DNA of 64,000 nucleotides from Piezodorus guildinii (Eukaryota; Arthropoda; Insecta; Hemiptera; Pentatomidae). Both the position numbers and the translations under genes were made by a program. The notes under the pieces are model-generated. The model saw only the letters and a list, made by a program, of their open reading frames with translations, was not told the DNA's origin and made no database searches. Where the stretch lies: assembly GCA_023052935.1 (NCBI GenBank), contig CM041295.1, forward strand, positions 18,352,880-18,416,879, written 5' to 3'. This document shows positions 41,782-53,682 of this stretch, one piece after another; the first letter of the stretch is position 1; each line of letters opens with the position of its first letter.

Positions 41782-44478
41782 ACAATAAGTCCCTAGCTCT
41801 TCTACTGTGGAACGCAAACGGACTGAACAATCACCGAGACGAACTTGACATATTTCTTCACGACAATCACATTGACATTGCACTGATTACTGAAACTCAT
41901 TTCACCACTCATTCTCACTTTTACATACGTGACTACATTACATACAGATCAGATCACCCAGACAACACATCACACGCTGGCTCATGTATCCTCATTCACA
42001 AATCCTTACCTCACTCACTGATTCCCTCCATTCCATCAGACACCATTCAGTCAACCTCTATTTCCTTATCCTGTCGTCCATTCAATATGTCAATCTCAGC
42101 TGTATATTGCCCTCCTGGTAATTCCCTCAACCTTAACGACCTTGAATCCTTATTCCAATCCTTAGGTCCGCGCTTCATTGCTGGGGGAGATTACAACGCC
42201 AAAGACCAACGATGGAGATGCCGAACGTCCAACACTCGTGGCAGGATTCTTTCCCGTCTCACAACCTCCAATAGCTTTTCCATTTTATCACCTCCTAATC
42301 CCACATACTGGCCAACATCTCTTAAAAAACGTCCTGATATACTTGACATCTTCATCACTTCCCAAATCCCATCTGCCCAATCTATAATTAAATCCTTAGA
42401 TGACCTCTCCTCAGATCATAGCCCGGTTCTGCTTCTCATGCCTTCAAATCCTATTCTTAAACCATCTCCTCCCTCCTTGATTAAAGGACACGTAGACTGG
42501 GAAAATTTTCGTTATGATTTAGAGAACAAACTTAACTTACAAATTCCGTTAAAAAACTAAACAGGACATAGACTTCGCCATTGAAGAACTTACAAAATCA
42601 ATAGAAACAGCCATATACAACATCACATCTCAATTTACAAATAGGAAAGCTCATGAAACAAAATTGCCAAGTCATATCCGTCTCTTACTAAGAGAAAAAC
42701 GCAGAGCTCGAGCAAAGTGGCATAGAACTAGATACCCCTCGGACAAAACCCATTACAGTAAACTGACTAACAAACTCAAGACAGAAATGAGAAAACTTAA
42801 AATTCAAAACTTTCAGACCTTCACAGAAAACTTAACTACGTCAGACAAATCATTATGCACAACAACTGCAAAACTACTGAAATACAAAACCTTTAATCAT
42901 CCACTCCTCACTGAATCCCAGACCTGGACAAGAACCGATAATGAAAAATCCCAAATCTTTGGCAAACACCTATCCAAAACTTTTCATCCTCATCCCGATA
43001 TCATTAACCCACTCCATAACGAACATGTTGAAGCAGAACTAAATGTTCCACTCCAAATGTCTCCTCCTCCTAAAGCCTTTCATCCATCAGAAATCATCAA
43101 CATCCTTAATAAATTACCTCTTAAAAAATCTCCAGGCCACGACCTTATTACACCCAACATCCTGAAACAGCTCCCTCGAAAGGCCATCCTTTTCCTTACT
43201 TATATCTATAACGCCATTCTCCGTACTACCTACTTTCCTGATACCTGGAAATTTTCTATTATAAAAATGATTCCTAAGCCCAAAAAGCCACTTGAGTACC
43301 CATCCTCTTACCGTCCTATATCCCTTTTGCCCATTATGGGCAAAATTCTTGAAAAACTTCTCCTAAAAAGATTGTATCCTATCCTAGACTCAAATCACGT
43401 CATTCCTGACCACCAGTTTGGATTTCGATCATCCCACTCTACTATTCAACAGTGCCATCGTGTGGTGGATGTGATATCCTCTACATTGGAGCGCGGAATG
43501 TACTGCACAGGAGCCTTCCTTGACGTGGAACAGGCTTTTGATCGAGTTTGGCACCTAGGACTGCTCTACAAACTCCGCAAATTCCTCTCCCCGACATATT
43601 TCCTGATAATCCGTTCCTACCTTACAGATAGAACCTTTAAAGTTAATCATAATCTCTCCTCTTCCTCAGTATTCACCCAGTCAGCCGGCGTACCTCAAGG
43701 TAGTATCCTAGGTCCAATCCTCTACACGGTGTATACAGCTGACATCCCTATCCATCCAAGCACTGTCCTCTCTACTTACGCTGATGACACTTGCATGCTA
43801 TCCGTGAATAATGATCCTATTTTTGCCTCCCAATTTCTACAGAACGATGTATCCGCCATTGCAGAATGGTGTCACAATTGGAGAATCAAAATAAATCCTA
43901 ATAAATCCCACCAAATCACCTTCACTCTACGCCGTAAACCTATGACTTCCTGTCCAGTTGTCTCCTTTAATCATACCCCACTCATCACTGTAGAACAAAT
44001 ACGATACCTTGGACTTCATCTTGACAAACGTCTTACATGGAATCCTCATACAAGACTTAAACGACAAGAAACTGCTCGTAGATATCGACTATTAAAACAC
44101 TTACTTGACAAAAGATCAAAACTCTCTCTATACTTCAAAAAACTGATTTACACAACCATAATTAGACCTATCTGGACTTATGGCATAGAGCTATGGGGCT
44201 CCACTAAACCATCGAATTCCTCCCGCATCCAATCCTTGCAACCCAAAATCCTTCGACAAATCCTAGACGCTCCATACTTTGTTACCAACAAACTCATCTA
44301 TAGAGACCTGAATATCCCACTTGTTGCAGAAATTGCCCAAAAAAGATACTCCCCCTTTCATTCCAAATTACCAGCCCATACAAACCCGCTTGTCCGTATC
44401 CTCTCATCACCATCTATTCCCGATAATCCTCCGAGGCGTCTGAAAAGACGGTGGCCTCGAGACCTGCTTACCAAATAA
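41778..44478 (+). pseudogene. Jockey-1 ORF2, endonuclease-reverse transcriptase, one frameshift
   Basis: Part one (41778-42560) is an AP-type endonuclease: WNANGL at 11-16, TETH with Glu39, GGDYNAK at 136-142, and SSDHSP with Asp213-His214. A single-base change in the A run at 42551-42556 ends this frame. Translation resumes in the next frame, open to 44478. Part two (from 42664, 604 codons) has YPSSYRPISLLPIMGKILEK, FGFRSSHST, FLDVEQAFDRVW, VPQGSILGPILY, YADD at 372-375 and HLDKRLTWNPH, ending PPRRLKRRWPRDLL. All catalytic motifs I can check are intact. Apart from the frameshift the protein looks complete. Confidence 0.93.
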
Positions 44479-44957
44479 ACTCTGAAGTGCTACCACTGGG
44501 TAGATTCTTCTCAAGACTTTTCCAAGCCAATGTTCTGTAAATAGTTCATTTACTTGTTGTACAGTGTTATTGTATAGTGTTGTTGTACAGTTGTAAATAC
44601 CAATAAAAGAATTTAAAAAAAAAAAAAAAAAAAAAAACCCTCCCACCTACGCTTCGGCCTACCTCTTGGACGCTTACCCGCCAGTGCAACGCACATTAAC
44701 CTTTCGGTAATTCCTTCTTCACTAAGCCTAAAAACTTTTATTCTAGAGGGGAGCCGGCTCTGTAATTCCACATTGAGTAACTCCGGTGGTCTTATCCTTT
44801 TAGAGACCAAAAATTTTACATTGAACCTTATTCTCGAATGATTTGAGGCGTCGTTCGTCCTTCAAAGCAAGCGACCACGTTTCCCACCCCGTAAATAAAA
44901 AAATACTTTTGTAGAACCTTCTCGTTTCTTGGTATAATCCGCGGACAAAGTATAATA

Positions 44958-45874
44958 TTAGGTTGTATCACATGAAATGTCCGTTTTCAAGGTAAAGGAT
45001 TTTTATTAAAAATACGATATGAAAACAAGATAATTTTATAAGGATTTGCCTTTTTTTTCTACACATTTTTTCCAACGTGACACCAACTTTTTTATCCCCG
45101 AACTGAAAAACTCAGAGCTTTGAAGTGAAACAAAATCTGAAAACGCACTTTCCACTTGTTCATCATTTTCAAAACGTTTTCCTTTGACGAAGTTGTCTAA
45201 ATTCCTGAACAGGTGATAATCTGTTGGAGATGAGTCGGGGGAATATGGTGGGCGCGGAAGAACTTCGTAGCCCAGTTCTTTCAATTTTTGCACGGCATGT
45301 TTGGAAACATTGTGTCTTGCTGCCGCTCAGTGAGATCATGAGGTACCCATGTATTGAGCTTTTTTACTTTCCCAATACACTTTTAAATGTCTGGAAACGG
45401 TAGATTGCATTTAGTTGTGCTAAGAGTCCTTAAACTGTTTGGTAGGGGTTTCCTTCTACTGTATGTTTGAGGACATCGTTGTCTATTACGGACGGAGGTC
45501 TTCCTCGGGGCATGTTTTCCAAGTCGGTATCTCCAGCTGAAAATTTAGCAAACCAACGGCGAATGGTCCGTTCATCAACACTCCCTTCCCCAAACGCCTT
45601 GCAAATATTTCAAGCGGCCTAAGCTGCTGAATGGCCGGGTTTAAACTCGTTCAAAAATATTACTCGAAAATTGCGTATTTCCATGTTCATATTTGGAGGT
45701 ATACTAAAAAGTGGGTAATTGATGGGGAAACTAGTGTTTATAATAAAAAGGTAGAAGATTAGTAACTGTTTACTTTAAGTATGTAAACATTCGGAAGATA
45801 ACAACAGAGACCTGCAAATTCCGTTACGTATTTCAGAAACTATAGAAACAGACATTTCATGTGAAACAACCCAA
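44958..45874 (-). mobile_element. mariner-derived non-autonomous element, copy C
   Basis: 917 bp, TIRs TTAGGTTGTATCACATG and TTGGGTTGTTTCACATG, TA duplications 44956-44957 and 45875-45876. Inserted in antisense RTE-1. Carries the same internal deletion joint as copies A and B (about 45313-45322) but none of their additional deletions. Confidence 0.92.
45036..45695 (-). pseudogene. mariner transposase remnant (copy C)
   Basis: On the minus strand the N-terminal helix-turn-helix part is readable with breaks (45695-45400), then LNTWVPHDLTERQQ, then the shared deletion. The C-terminal frame follows: MQKLKELGYEVLPRPPYSPD, SSPTDYH and FFSSGIKKLVSRWKKCV. The third catalytic aspartate (SPTD) is present. 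The first and second are deleted with about 200 residues' worth of sequence or less. Not functional. Confidence 0.88.
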
Positions 45875-46247
45875 TAGTTTCACTACTGAATAATAACATG
45901 CGTTTCCCGCCTTTAACCGCGACTTTATTTCTCCTGAATTTCGTTTTTTCTGGTTATCAAAGAGCCTAAATACCTTAGTTTATCGAAATTTTAAACCTAT
46001 ATCCTGATGTATTGATATCACAGAGACTTTTACCGTTTCTATTACTAACCATATATTTTGTCTTATTTATGTTTATTTCAAGCCCTTCTGGGTATATTTT
46101 ACCCTTTTTCGTTGCAGTACTCGTGTTTACGTTTATAGCTTCTTAGTCTTCACCTAACAGTTTCTAATAGTCAGACCCAAAATCCGATTTTCATAACCCA
46201 GACTTAAACCTTTGTCGATAGTTATCACCCCATCAATGACATTAGTA

Positions 46248-46870
46248 TTAATAATAAAAATAATGTTAAATTTTTTCTGGGACTATGTCCCTTAAGAACA
46301 GCAATTTTTTGCAGTAAATATACACTTTAATATACATGTCTGGCCGAAGAACAAAATAAAATCAATTTGTATTCACAGATGGATATAAAAAATAAAATAA
46401 AACCTATATATAAATATGTACGAAAAACATGGAATATAAACGAACAAAAAAGAATAGGAAGTAGGGAAAAAAATTTCCTATAAAATACTAGAGCTGAACA
46501 ATTTTCAAATAGTGTAAATAAATTATTCTATAACGCTTGGATTTTCGTTGGAAAATAAATAATTATGTTTTACGTTAGAAGTAGGCTGTGGATTTACAAT
46601 TTTCACATTTGGTGTGCGTCTTTTTGGAGGTGTTATAAGAATTTAGATTAGAATAAGAGAAAGGAAGAATCATGGCGATTATAACTAAGTAGGGAATTCC
46701 AGAGGGCTGCAGGGCGAACATAAAAGAAATTGCCAAAAGATTTTGTTCTGTGGATAGAAATGTAAAGGTCAGAATGGCGAGATCTTGTTTCACCTGAGGA
46801 TTTGAATTGCAAGATACTGTGAATGTATAATGTATCTATACACACTAAATATTTATCGCATCGTTTTTTA
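46248..46870 (-). mobile_element. CR1/L2-like LINE, 3' end, antisense
   Basis: Antisense copy of the family at 21446 and 22640. The 3' end has AAGGGACATAGTCCCAG and an (AAT)n tail at about 46248-46262. The coding end shows DLYISIHRTKSFGNFFYVRP and ALWNSLLSYNRHDSS. Only about 75 codons remain. Confidence 0.7.
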
Positions 46871-47310
46871 CTCGGGACATGTGAAGGTTAATCAAGAGGA
46901 AGCCTAGCTTTCCCGAAAGAAAATAATATTTTTTTCCATCTAATCAGAGGGAGGTGACCAAGGCAGACCTAAATGACAAACGTTCCTCCTGCTACGAAGC
47001 CATTAATTGAGAAAGTCCTTTGAGTGTTTGACAGTGGCCAGGACCCGGCCTCCTTTGGACCGTCTTAATGTTTCCAGGGATCTGGAGAATTGGAGGGGCT
47101 GGATCCAGGGAGAAACATTTTTCAAAATGTCTTATTTCCGACTGCCCAGGATCGGTAGAAACCCTACTTTAAGAGCGTAAGTGCTCCATCGACAATTCTT
47201 CACAAGATAATTAACTAGTTGAGAAATTCATTTTCATTGTCCGTACATTACTTAAAGATTTACGTATCTCAAATATACCTTCATGAATAATGATGCAAGT
47301 ATTGCTTTAA
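46871..47310. other. unassigned; possible coding remnant
   Basis: Less AT-rich at 46950-47160, with a stop-free plus-strand stretch (TVARTRPPLDRLNVSRDLEN) of about 50 codons that I do not recognise. Confidence 0.25.
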
Positions 47311-47330
47311 TCGCAAACTGAAATTTCAAA

Positions 47331-47870
47331 TTTTTTTTTATTCATATTTTATTGAATTTTACAACTGTATTAACACAAATACAATAAGTAAAACTGTTGA
47401 ATTAGAATAAAGGGCGTGGAAGGCTTGTGAAGCGGTATTTAAGTAGGTAGATCCCGAGGCCATCTTCTTTTCAATCGCCTCGGTGGGTTGTCAGGAATAT
47501 GTGAGGTTGATAGGTTGCGGACAAGAGGGTTTAAATGCTCTGGGAGATTGGAATTAAAAGTGGTATATCTGGTACGAGAAAAGTCTCCAACAAATGGGAT
47601 ATTAAGGTCGTTATGGATGATTTTATTTGTGACTAAATAAGAAGCTTTTAGGATTTTGCGAAGGATTTTGGATTGTAAGGATTGGATACGGGAGGAATTA
47701 GATGGCTTAGTAGAGCCCCAAAGCTCGATTCCATATGTCCAGATGGGTCTGATGACGGTAACATAAATGAGCTTTTTGTAATGAGTTGGAAGTTTTAAAC
47801 GTTTGTCGAGTAAGTGTTGTAGTAATCGGTATATACGGGCAGTCTCTTGTTTTAGACCTGTGTGAGAATT
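47331..47870 (-). mobile_element. Jockey-1 3' end, antisense, in HLR
   Basis: T-rich left end, then antisense 3' UTR and 150 codons of ORF2 C-terminus in one open frame (47900-47439): ETARIYRLLQHLLDKRLKLP, YGIELWGSTKPSNSSRIQSL and PPRRLKRRWPRDL. The frame is clean, so this copy is fairly young. TTCAAATTTT (left) and TTCAAAATTTT (right) resemble a TSD. Confidence 0.85.
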
Positions 47871-48090
47871 CAAAATTTTAAATTTAAGACAACTATACAC
47901 CCGAGATGTTACACCAATTTGTTCACAAAAATCAGCAGACCGGAAGTACTATTTTTTACCGTGGGGTTTGCACATTTTTACCTGTTTCTCTAAAACGGCT
48001 CTAACGATTTTGATTAAAGTAAAATTCAATTGGCTTCAAAACCATTTAGGTTTCAGTCTGACAGTTTTCTTATTCTTATTTTATAGATTA

Positions 48091-48599
48091 TTTAACGGCA
48101 GTGGCCCGCGACGTTCTGTAAACATTTATACTGGAGTTCTGACACTGGCTAGATCCTCCACTCATGTACTGTATGTTTGTGGCTATTGCGCCCTAACTCA
48201 GCCTCTACTGTCTAAGACCAGTGATGCCCCTGAGAGAGAGGCGCTGTGATCTCTTGGATTCCGCTTTTTTCCTCCATAAGTGGAGCCAGTCTGGGGTCCC
48301 CTTAGTAGTTGTATATATTGTATATAGTTACCATTGTTTGTATAATGTTTATTTATTTGCCAACTTTGTATTTATCTCACTTATAAGTTGTTGTTTGTTT
48401 TGTATTTTTTCTATTATTATTTTATTGTGTATATATATATATATGTGCATGTGTGTGTGTGTGATTTTTTTTCTATTTTATGTAATTTGACTTTATCATT
48501 ATTTTTTGTATATATTGTATGAATGTGGTCTCATATCAGTATAACTATTGTTCATTCTGAAACAGATTGTGATAATTCTCAATAAAAAATATATATATA
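48091..48599 (+). mobile_element. Jockey-2 3' UTR insertion in HLR
   Basis: Starts at the last Jockey-2 codons (AACGGCAGTGGCCCGCGACG) and runs through the 3' UTR to CTCAATAAAAAATATAT. 11 bp TSD TTTATAGATTA (48080-48090 and 48600-48610). Its GAATGTGGTCTCATATCAG segment identifies two other antisense tails at 54160 and 56656. Confidence 0.78.
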
Positions 48600-48890
48600 T
48601 TTATAGATTAATAAAGATTAAAATCTATATCATCTTATTAGGATTGATAAAATGCGGCGAAATATAAAAGTTGAACTTAATTGATAACTAACAAAAGGAG
48701 AAGATAGCAAAAATATACCTTTAATGTTACTTTTGGTTTTTTTGTACAGTAACATAGATGTATAATATTCTGTTGGAGAGCTAAATTAAAACCATAAAGC
48801 GTGTATTTCCGTTTCTAATGGTTCTTAAATTGGTTTTAACAGCCGTGGTGATAGTCTCGTGTTACCCGAACCAGATTTTTTATTGTTTTA

Positions 48891-49405
48891 ATAATAATAA
48901 TATACCACAAGCAGCAAAAGTCGGGCTTAACAAATCGTTAGAAAAAAACAAACAAATTATTAACAAGCATTTAAAACTTACACAACTTTTTGAAAATAAA
49001 TCAGAAAATCGATAAGTTGATTTTCAAATTCCAGGTAGATGAAGCTTGGAGAAATTTTGATTGAATTCTCAGATTTGATTGAACAAATAGAGGATTACTA
49101 AAAACCTCGGAAAAGAAAGAAAGAATAAAATAAAGGAAAATAATAGGACCAACATTTGAAAATAATGAAAAGCTTGCAGTTTCTTTGAAAAAATGAAGAA
49201 TACATTTTCACTTAAACATATGTGACGCAGATTCATGAATGATGTCAAATCTGGATGGATACATTTTAATTTGTATCAAATATATGGTTACTCCGTCTTA
49301 GCAACACTATTTGAACATAATGATATAATGCTAAAATTGTGCATTAACGGATATTCCACATCCAAAACTGAAAAGTAAAAAATGTATCCTACGTAAAAAA
49401 AAAAT
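48891..49405. other. AT-rich spacer
   Basis: No feature recognised. Confidence 0.4.
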
Positions 49406-49645
49406 AAAAATCTACAAACCATGAAAAGTCTTACGTTTAGCACATATCGCCATTCGCACTGTTTCAACGGCCATGGAAGGACCTGATCAGTTATCATATT
49501 CAGTCGCCAGTTTATTTCACTGAATTTCGGGTACCCATTGTATGGTGGCAGGGTGAGCTCCAGAGTATCCATAAATATTTATTCTGCCTTACCCGGGACC
49601 CGGAGAACAGTAGTCTAATGCTGTGTTAGCAAGACAGCACCGCGG
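49406..49645 (-). mobile_element. SINE-1, antisense, degenerate
   Basis: Antisense SINE-1 body (GGGTACCCATTGTATGGTGG, ACCCGGGACCCGGAGAACAG) with a damaged tRNA-like head at the right. No TSD recognised. Confidence 0.68.
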
Positions 49646-50226
<581 letters not shown>

Positions 50227-50267
50227 GTGAAAGGAGACGAATTTAAAAAAAATTGGCATTTTAAAAG

Positions 50268-50797
50268 AGTATTTAGGTTCAATGATAACAAGAAAAAATG
50301 AAATCCAGGAAGAGATAAAGTCCCGGTTAAAAGTGGGAAATGCGTGTTATTATTCAGTTGCTAAGTTACTTAGCTCACGGCTTCTATCTAAAAACATAAA
50401 GGTTAGAATTTATAAAACTATTATTCTTCCAACGGTTCTTTACGGATGTGAAACGTGGCCGCTTACTTTGAAGGATGAACAACGGCTTAAGGTTTTCGAA
50501 AATAAGGTACTGCGTAAAATATTTGGTCCGAAGAGAGATGAGGGCACTGGGGAGTCTAGAAGTTTGCACAACGCGGAATTGCGGAACTTGTATCCTGTGA
50601 ATATAATTGAGTTGATAGCGTCGCGGAGACTCAAATGGGCGAGTAAAATTTAGGGCTCGGTGAGAAACGGATTTCGAAAAAGTTGGTATTTGCTAGTACG
50701 ATTGGTAGGCGTCCGAAAGGTAGGCCGAAGCGTCGATGGGGTAATATGGTGGTATCGGCATCGAACCTTCGGGTTCGATAAGCATATTATTATTATT
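50268..50797 (+). mobile_element. RTE-1 LINE, 5'-truncated, with TSD
   Basis: Open frame 50282-50653 gives ITRKNEIQEEIKSRLKVGNA, PTVLYGCETWPLTLKDEQ and SRRLKWASKI, then a stop and frameshift before the GRPKGRPKRR tail and (TTA)n end. Perfect 10 bp TSD ATTTTAAAAG (50258-50267 and 50798-50807). Nucleotide identity to the 37965 copy is high by eye. Confidence 0.9.
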
Positions 50798-50982
50798 ATT
50801 TTAAAAGGGTACTACCAAGATGGAGTTAAATTCGAGAAACTAGGGAAAAATAAAACGACTTTAGCAGCGTAAAAGAAGAAGCGATAAAGTAAGCAATAAA
50901 GAAAGTAATGGAAGAGGGAAATAGGGGAAAACATGAAAATCATTTGGGCAGAAAAGAAAAAATTCTAGAAGTAATATACGCG

Positions 50983-51269
50983 GGGTCACCCATAGCGTAG
51001 TTGCTAGCATAACAGCTTTCTATGCCAAAGGTCACGGGTTCAAACCTGCGGGTGGCCCTAGGATTTTTTAAATGGGAGTAAAAAATCCTTAGTTATGCCG
51101 TCCTTCGGAGGGGACGTTAAAAGGTGGTCCCGAGCCTGTGCGATGTCAGGTACTCGTTAAAGATCCCTATCCTAATAAAACCTGGATAGGCAAAATTTAG
51201 GACTCCCACTCGTCATCGTCCGATTAGCCATAGTAGCATAAAGTGACGTTAAACGAATAAACAAACAAC
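50983..51269 (+). mobile_element. SINE-2, full length, 13 bp TSD
   Basis: 287 bp. A-box TAGCGTAGTTG (50993-51003), B-box GGTTCAAACC (51037-51046), body as at 32689, tail GACGTTAAACGAATAAACAA. Flanked by a perfect 13 bp repeat AGTAATATACGCG (50970-50982 and 51270-51282). Best reference copy of SINE-2 in the window. Confidence 0.93.
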
Positions 51270-51323
51270 AGTAATATACGCGTAAACCGTTTTTTGTCTA
51301 TATAACGATAAATAAATTATATA

Positions 51324-51327
<4 letters not shown>

Positions 51328-51405
<78 letters not shown>
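51328..51405. repeat. (TA)n microsatellite
   Basis: About 78 bp of AT repeat with two TATTAT shifts. Confidence 0.95.
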
Positions 51406-51407
<2 letters not shown>

Positions 51408-52215
51408 CATACATAATTTCTGATGAAAACCATGGATAACAGAAAAAACCTTGATCTACCTCTCAGACCTTTTGGTTCCTCTTTAAGTCTAGTATCTGCT
51501 CTCACAACATGACCAGACATTAGACACTCTCTATATATTATTTTATTTATTTTTTATGTAATACGTAACCAATAAAAGGGAAATTTAATAAATTGGGTAT
51601 CTAGTAGCAACCAAGATAGGGATAAATTCGGGAAAATAGTAAAACATATAAAGGTTCTTACAGCGGAAAAGATATACTAAAAATTAGGCAACAGACAAGA
51701 GAAAGAGAGTCGGAGATGGGAAATAATATAAAAAGAATATGGACAAATAAGATAACAAACTAAAAATGAAGGATTTTTTTAGGAAAATGTATCTATGGAT
51801 AAAGGAAATTTACTTTATTACAGTATTGCATCTTGTGAATGCAAGGAATGAAATGAGACATATAAATCTATTGTGAAGAAAACACCTATTGTTAGTTATT
51901 TAATTCTGATTCTTGAAAAAGATTGATATAAAAATTCAAATAATGTTCTAACTTTAGACATAAAGAAGGTACAGTACAATAGCATGACGTGCAGATAGAA
52001 TTAGATCATCATGCAGCTATACAGAAAAGGGGAAACAAACAAAATGAAATAAAACAGTTTATTCGATTGAGAATGGAAACCCAAGGATAAAGACGCTTGT
52101 GGGAAGACTTGCCGGAATAATTTCGTAACAATGTGGAAAATCACTCTCAACATTCAACTAGTATATTTACACGTGAGCTACATCAAACTATGTATATAAA
52201 AAATATATATTAATT
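51406..52215. other. unassigned spacer
   Basis: Purine-rich in parts; no coding region or repeat recognised. Confidence 0.35.
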
Positions 52216-52405
52216 ATAGTCATATGTATGCTTTAATTATACAGACTAAGGATGCTAGATGCAGAAAAGCCTGATATAGATTAAAACTGGGTTTCACCGG
52301 TCAATATGATTGCCCATCACTATGGATGTAGAGAAAAATTCAATGCGCCTCAGGAAAACGATATTTTGAATCACAAAGCCGATATTCTCGAAAAAATCAT
52401 AAAAA

Positions 52406-53236
52406 ATCTGGCGCGGGCAACACACGACTTTCACTTACCTCCGTTGTAAAAATCAATTAAAGAATTTCCAAATACAGATAGAGATAAAAATTAGTTAAAC
52501 TATTAAAGTATTAATTAAATTGAATTTATATAGAAACATGTGTTTTATTAAAAAATCTATTATATAATTATCTAAAATAATTAGTTAGTTTTATGTTAAT
52601 TCCATCACTCTCTATTAATTTTTAAAAGCTTGTGTATAAGATAATATTTTTTCTAAAATCTTTAGCTTTCCAACGGTATATCATACATGTATATTACCGC
52701 TCTTATGTTCAATAACGAAAAATTGCATTAAAAAAATATTTTTTCTGTTTTCTCCTTTAGTTGGGTATCGGATTCATTCAATTTATATATTTACCTGTTT
52801 TTCATCAGTGGTAATAAGATAATATAGTTATTTTTATAGAATCAACAAAATTAAAGGTACTTTAGAGAAAGAAAATTTAAAATATCGGCATTTAAGCCCC
52901 GTCAGATCATTTTAATCAGAATGAAACCTAGATTATATTAAAGCCCATTAAATTTTACATCGACATAGCGAGTTTAATCAAAATCCGGTCAGCTGATTTC
53001 GATGAAAAAGATTTTGTAACATCTCGGGCGTATAATTGTCTTAAATATGAAATTTCAGTTTTATAGGACTTGTCGTTTCCGCCCGGGAGTTACCACACAC
53101 ACACAGACCTTTTTTCGGGACTTGGTTATTTGGACTCAGGGAACACTAAAATGTGTATTTCCGTTGAAAACTGGAATTTGAAAATTTTCACGATCGCAAT
53201 ACTTTCCCTTACTATATATAGTAAGTAAAAGTAAAA
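52406..53236 (-). mobile_element. HLR, full length, antisense, inserted in a LINE reading frame
   Basis: About 830 bp. Left end AATCTGGCGCGGGCAACACA with ACTTTCACTTACC; right end has the perfect 18 bp palindrome CTTACTATATATAGTAAG (53208-53225) followed by TAAAAGTAAAAA. It sits in an A run of the host LINE frame (ATAAAA / AACAACTAT), so its limits are known to within a few A residues. Apart from A residues there is no target duplication. No open frame. Confidence 0.85.
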
Positions 53237-53265
53237 ACAACTATTCAACTGACATTAATAGAGCA

Positions 53266-53682
53266 ATGAACTCAAATAGTAACCCGATATACCGATTACT
53301 CAGCAGTTACAACCTACATAAACCCGAAGCGTACATAACATGTAGGCTAAATTTTAATAAAATAAGGTATATCAGCCGACTAAGGGTAGGAAACCCAGAG
53401 AGCATCAAACTCCATCATGAAAACAAAACAATTATTATTAAGGCAAATGAACTTTGTATATTCTGCAATGGTTATTTCAATAATAGTTTGTACCATATCC
53501 TCCTATATTGCCCAACCTTTAAAGACAATAGACAATATATCATAAAACCATCTGAATCCGTATCCTGTGACCTACAAAACATTGAAAATATCTTGAACAT
53601 TAATAGTGAAGTCAGATTGAACAGTCTTTATATTTATATCTTAACCATATGTAATAAATATGATTCTATTAGTGCCATATAA
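53266..53682 (+). CDS. LINE ORF2 C-terminal fragment with zinc-knuckle-like motif
   Basis: An open frame of 138 codons. RLNFNKIRYISRLRVGNPES is followed by CIFCNGYFNNSLYHILLYC (C-x2-C-x11-H-x3-C), the pattern at the C-terminus of many LINE reverse transcriptases. The ATG is internal to the original protein; upstream codons continue across the HLR insertion. No RT motif remains. Confidence 0.65.
   Translation: MNSNSNPIYRLLSSYNLHKPEAYITCRLNFNKIRYISRLRVGNPESIKLHHENKTIIIKANELCIFCNGYFNNSLYHILLYCPTFKDNRQYIIKPSESVSCDLQNIENILNINSEVRLNSLYIYILTICNKYDSISAI

Larger units (their letters stand above)
40909..44632 (+). mobile_element. Jockey-1 LINE, 3.7 kb, nearly complete
   Basis: Contains most of ORF1, all of ORF2 with one frameshift, a 3' UTR with AATAAAAG (about 44602) and a poly(A) tail of about 24. 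Perfect 13 bp TSD AAAAACCCTCCCA (40896-40908 and 44633-44645) inside the antisense RTE-1. The 5' end is truncated within ORF1. Eight or more short Jockey-1 tails in the window share this sequence, so this lineage has been the most active LINE here. Confidence 0.95.
40800..46235 (-). mobile_element. RTE-1 LINE, antisense, host of two nested insertions
   Basis: Three blocks align in order to the 37965-39392 copy on the minus strand. 46235-45876 spans YADD to GNACYYS; 44955-44639 spans KTIILP, ETWSLALKDE, RRLKSFENKV and GRPKRRWEG; 40908-40800 spans YDLRVLGLDCSHWIELC to VVSAMNLR. The gaps are exactly filled by mariner copy C and the long Jockey-1. Many stops, so it is older than both insertions. 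Confidence 0.88.
47311..48890 (+). mobile_element. HLR copy with two LINE-tail insertions
   Basis: HLR blocks at 47311-47328, 47871-48090 (ACTATACACCCGAGATGTTAC, TAACGATTTTGATTAAAG) and 48611-48890 (ends TAACCCGTGGTG-type damage then AACCAGATTTTTT). Interrupted by antisense Jockey-1 and sense Jockey-2 tails. Confidence 0.7.

Noticed and set aside
50983..51060. Functional tRNA gene at SINE-2 head
   Set aside because: Promoter boxes only; repeated with an identical non-tRNA body and flanked by a TSD.
53266..53682. Independent small host gene
   Set aside because: The frame continues from LINE sequence on the far side of the HLR insertion and is followed by a LINE-type tail.
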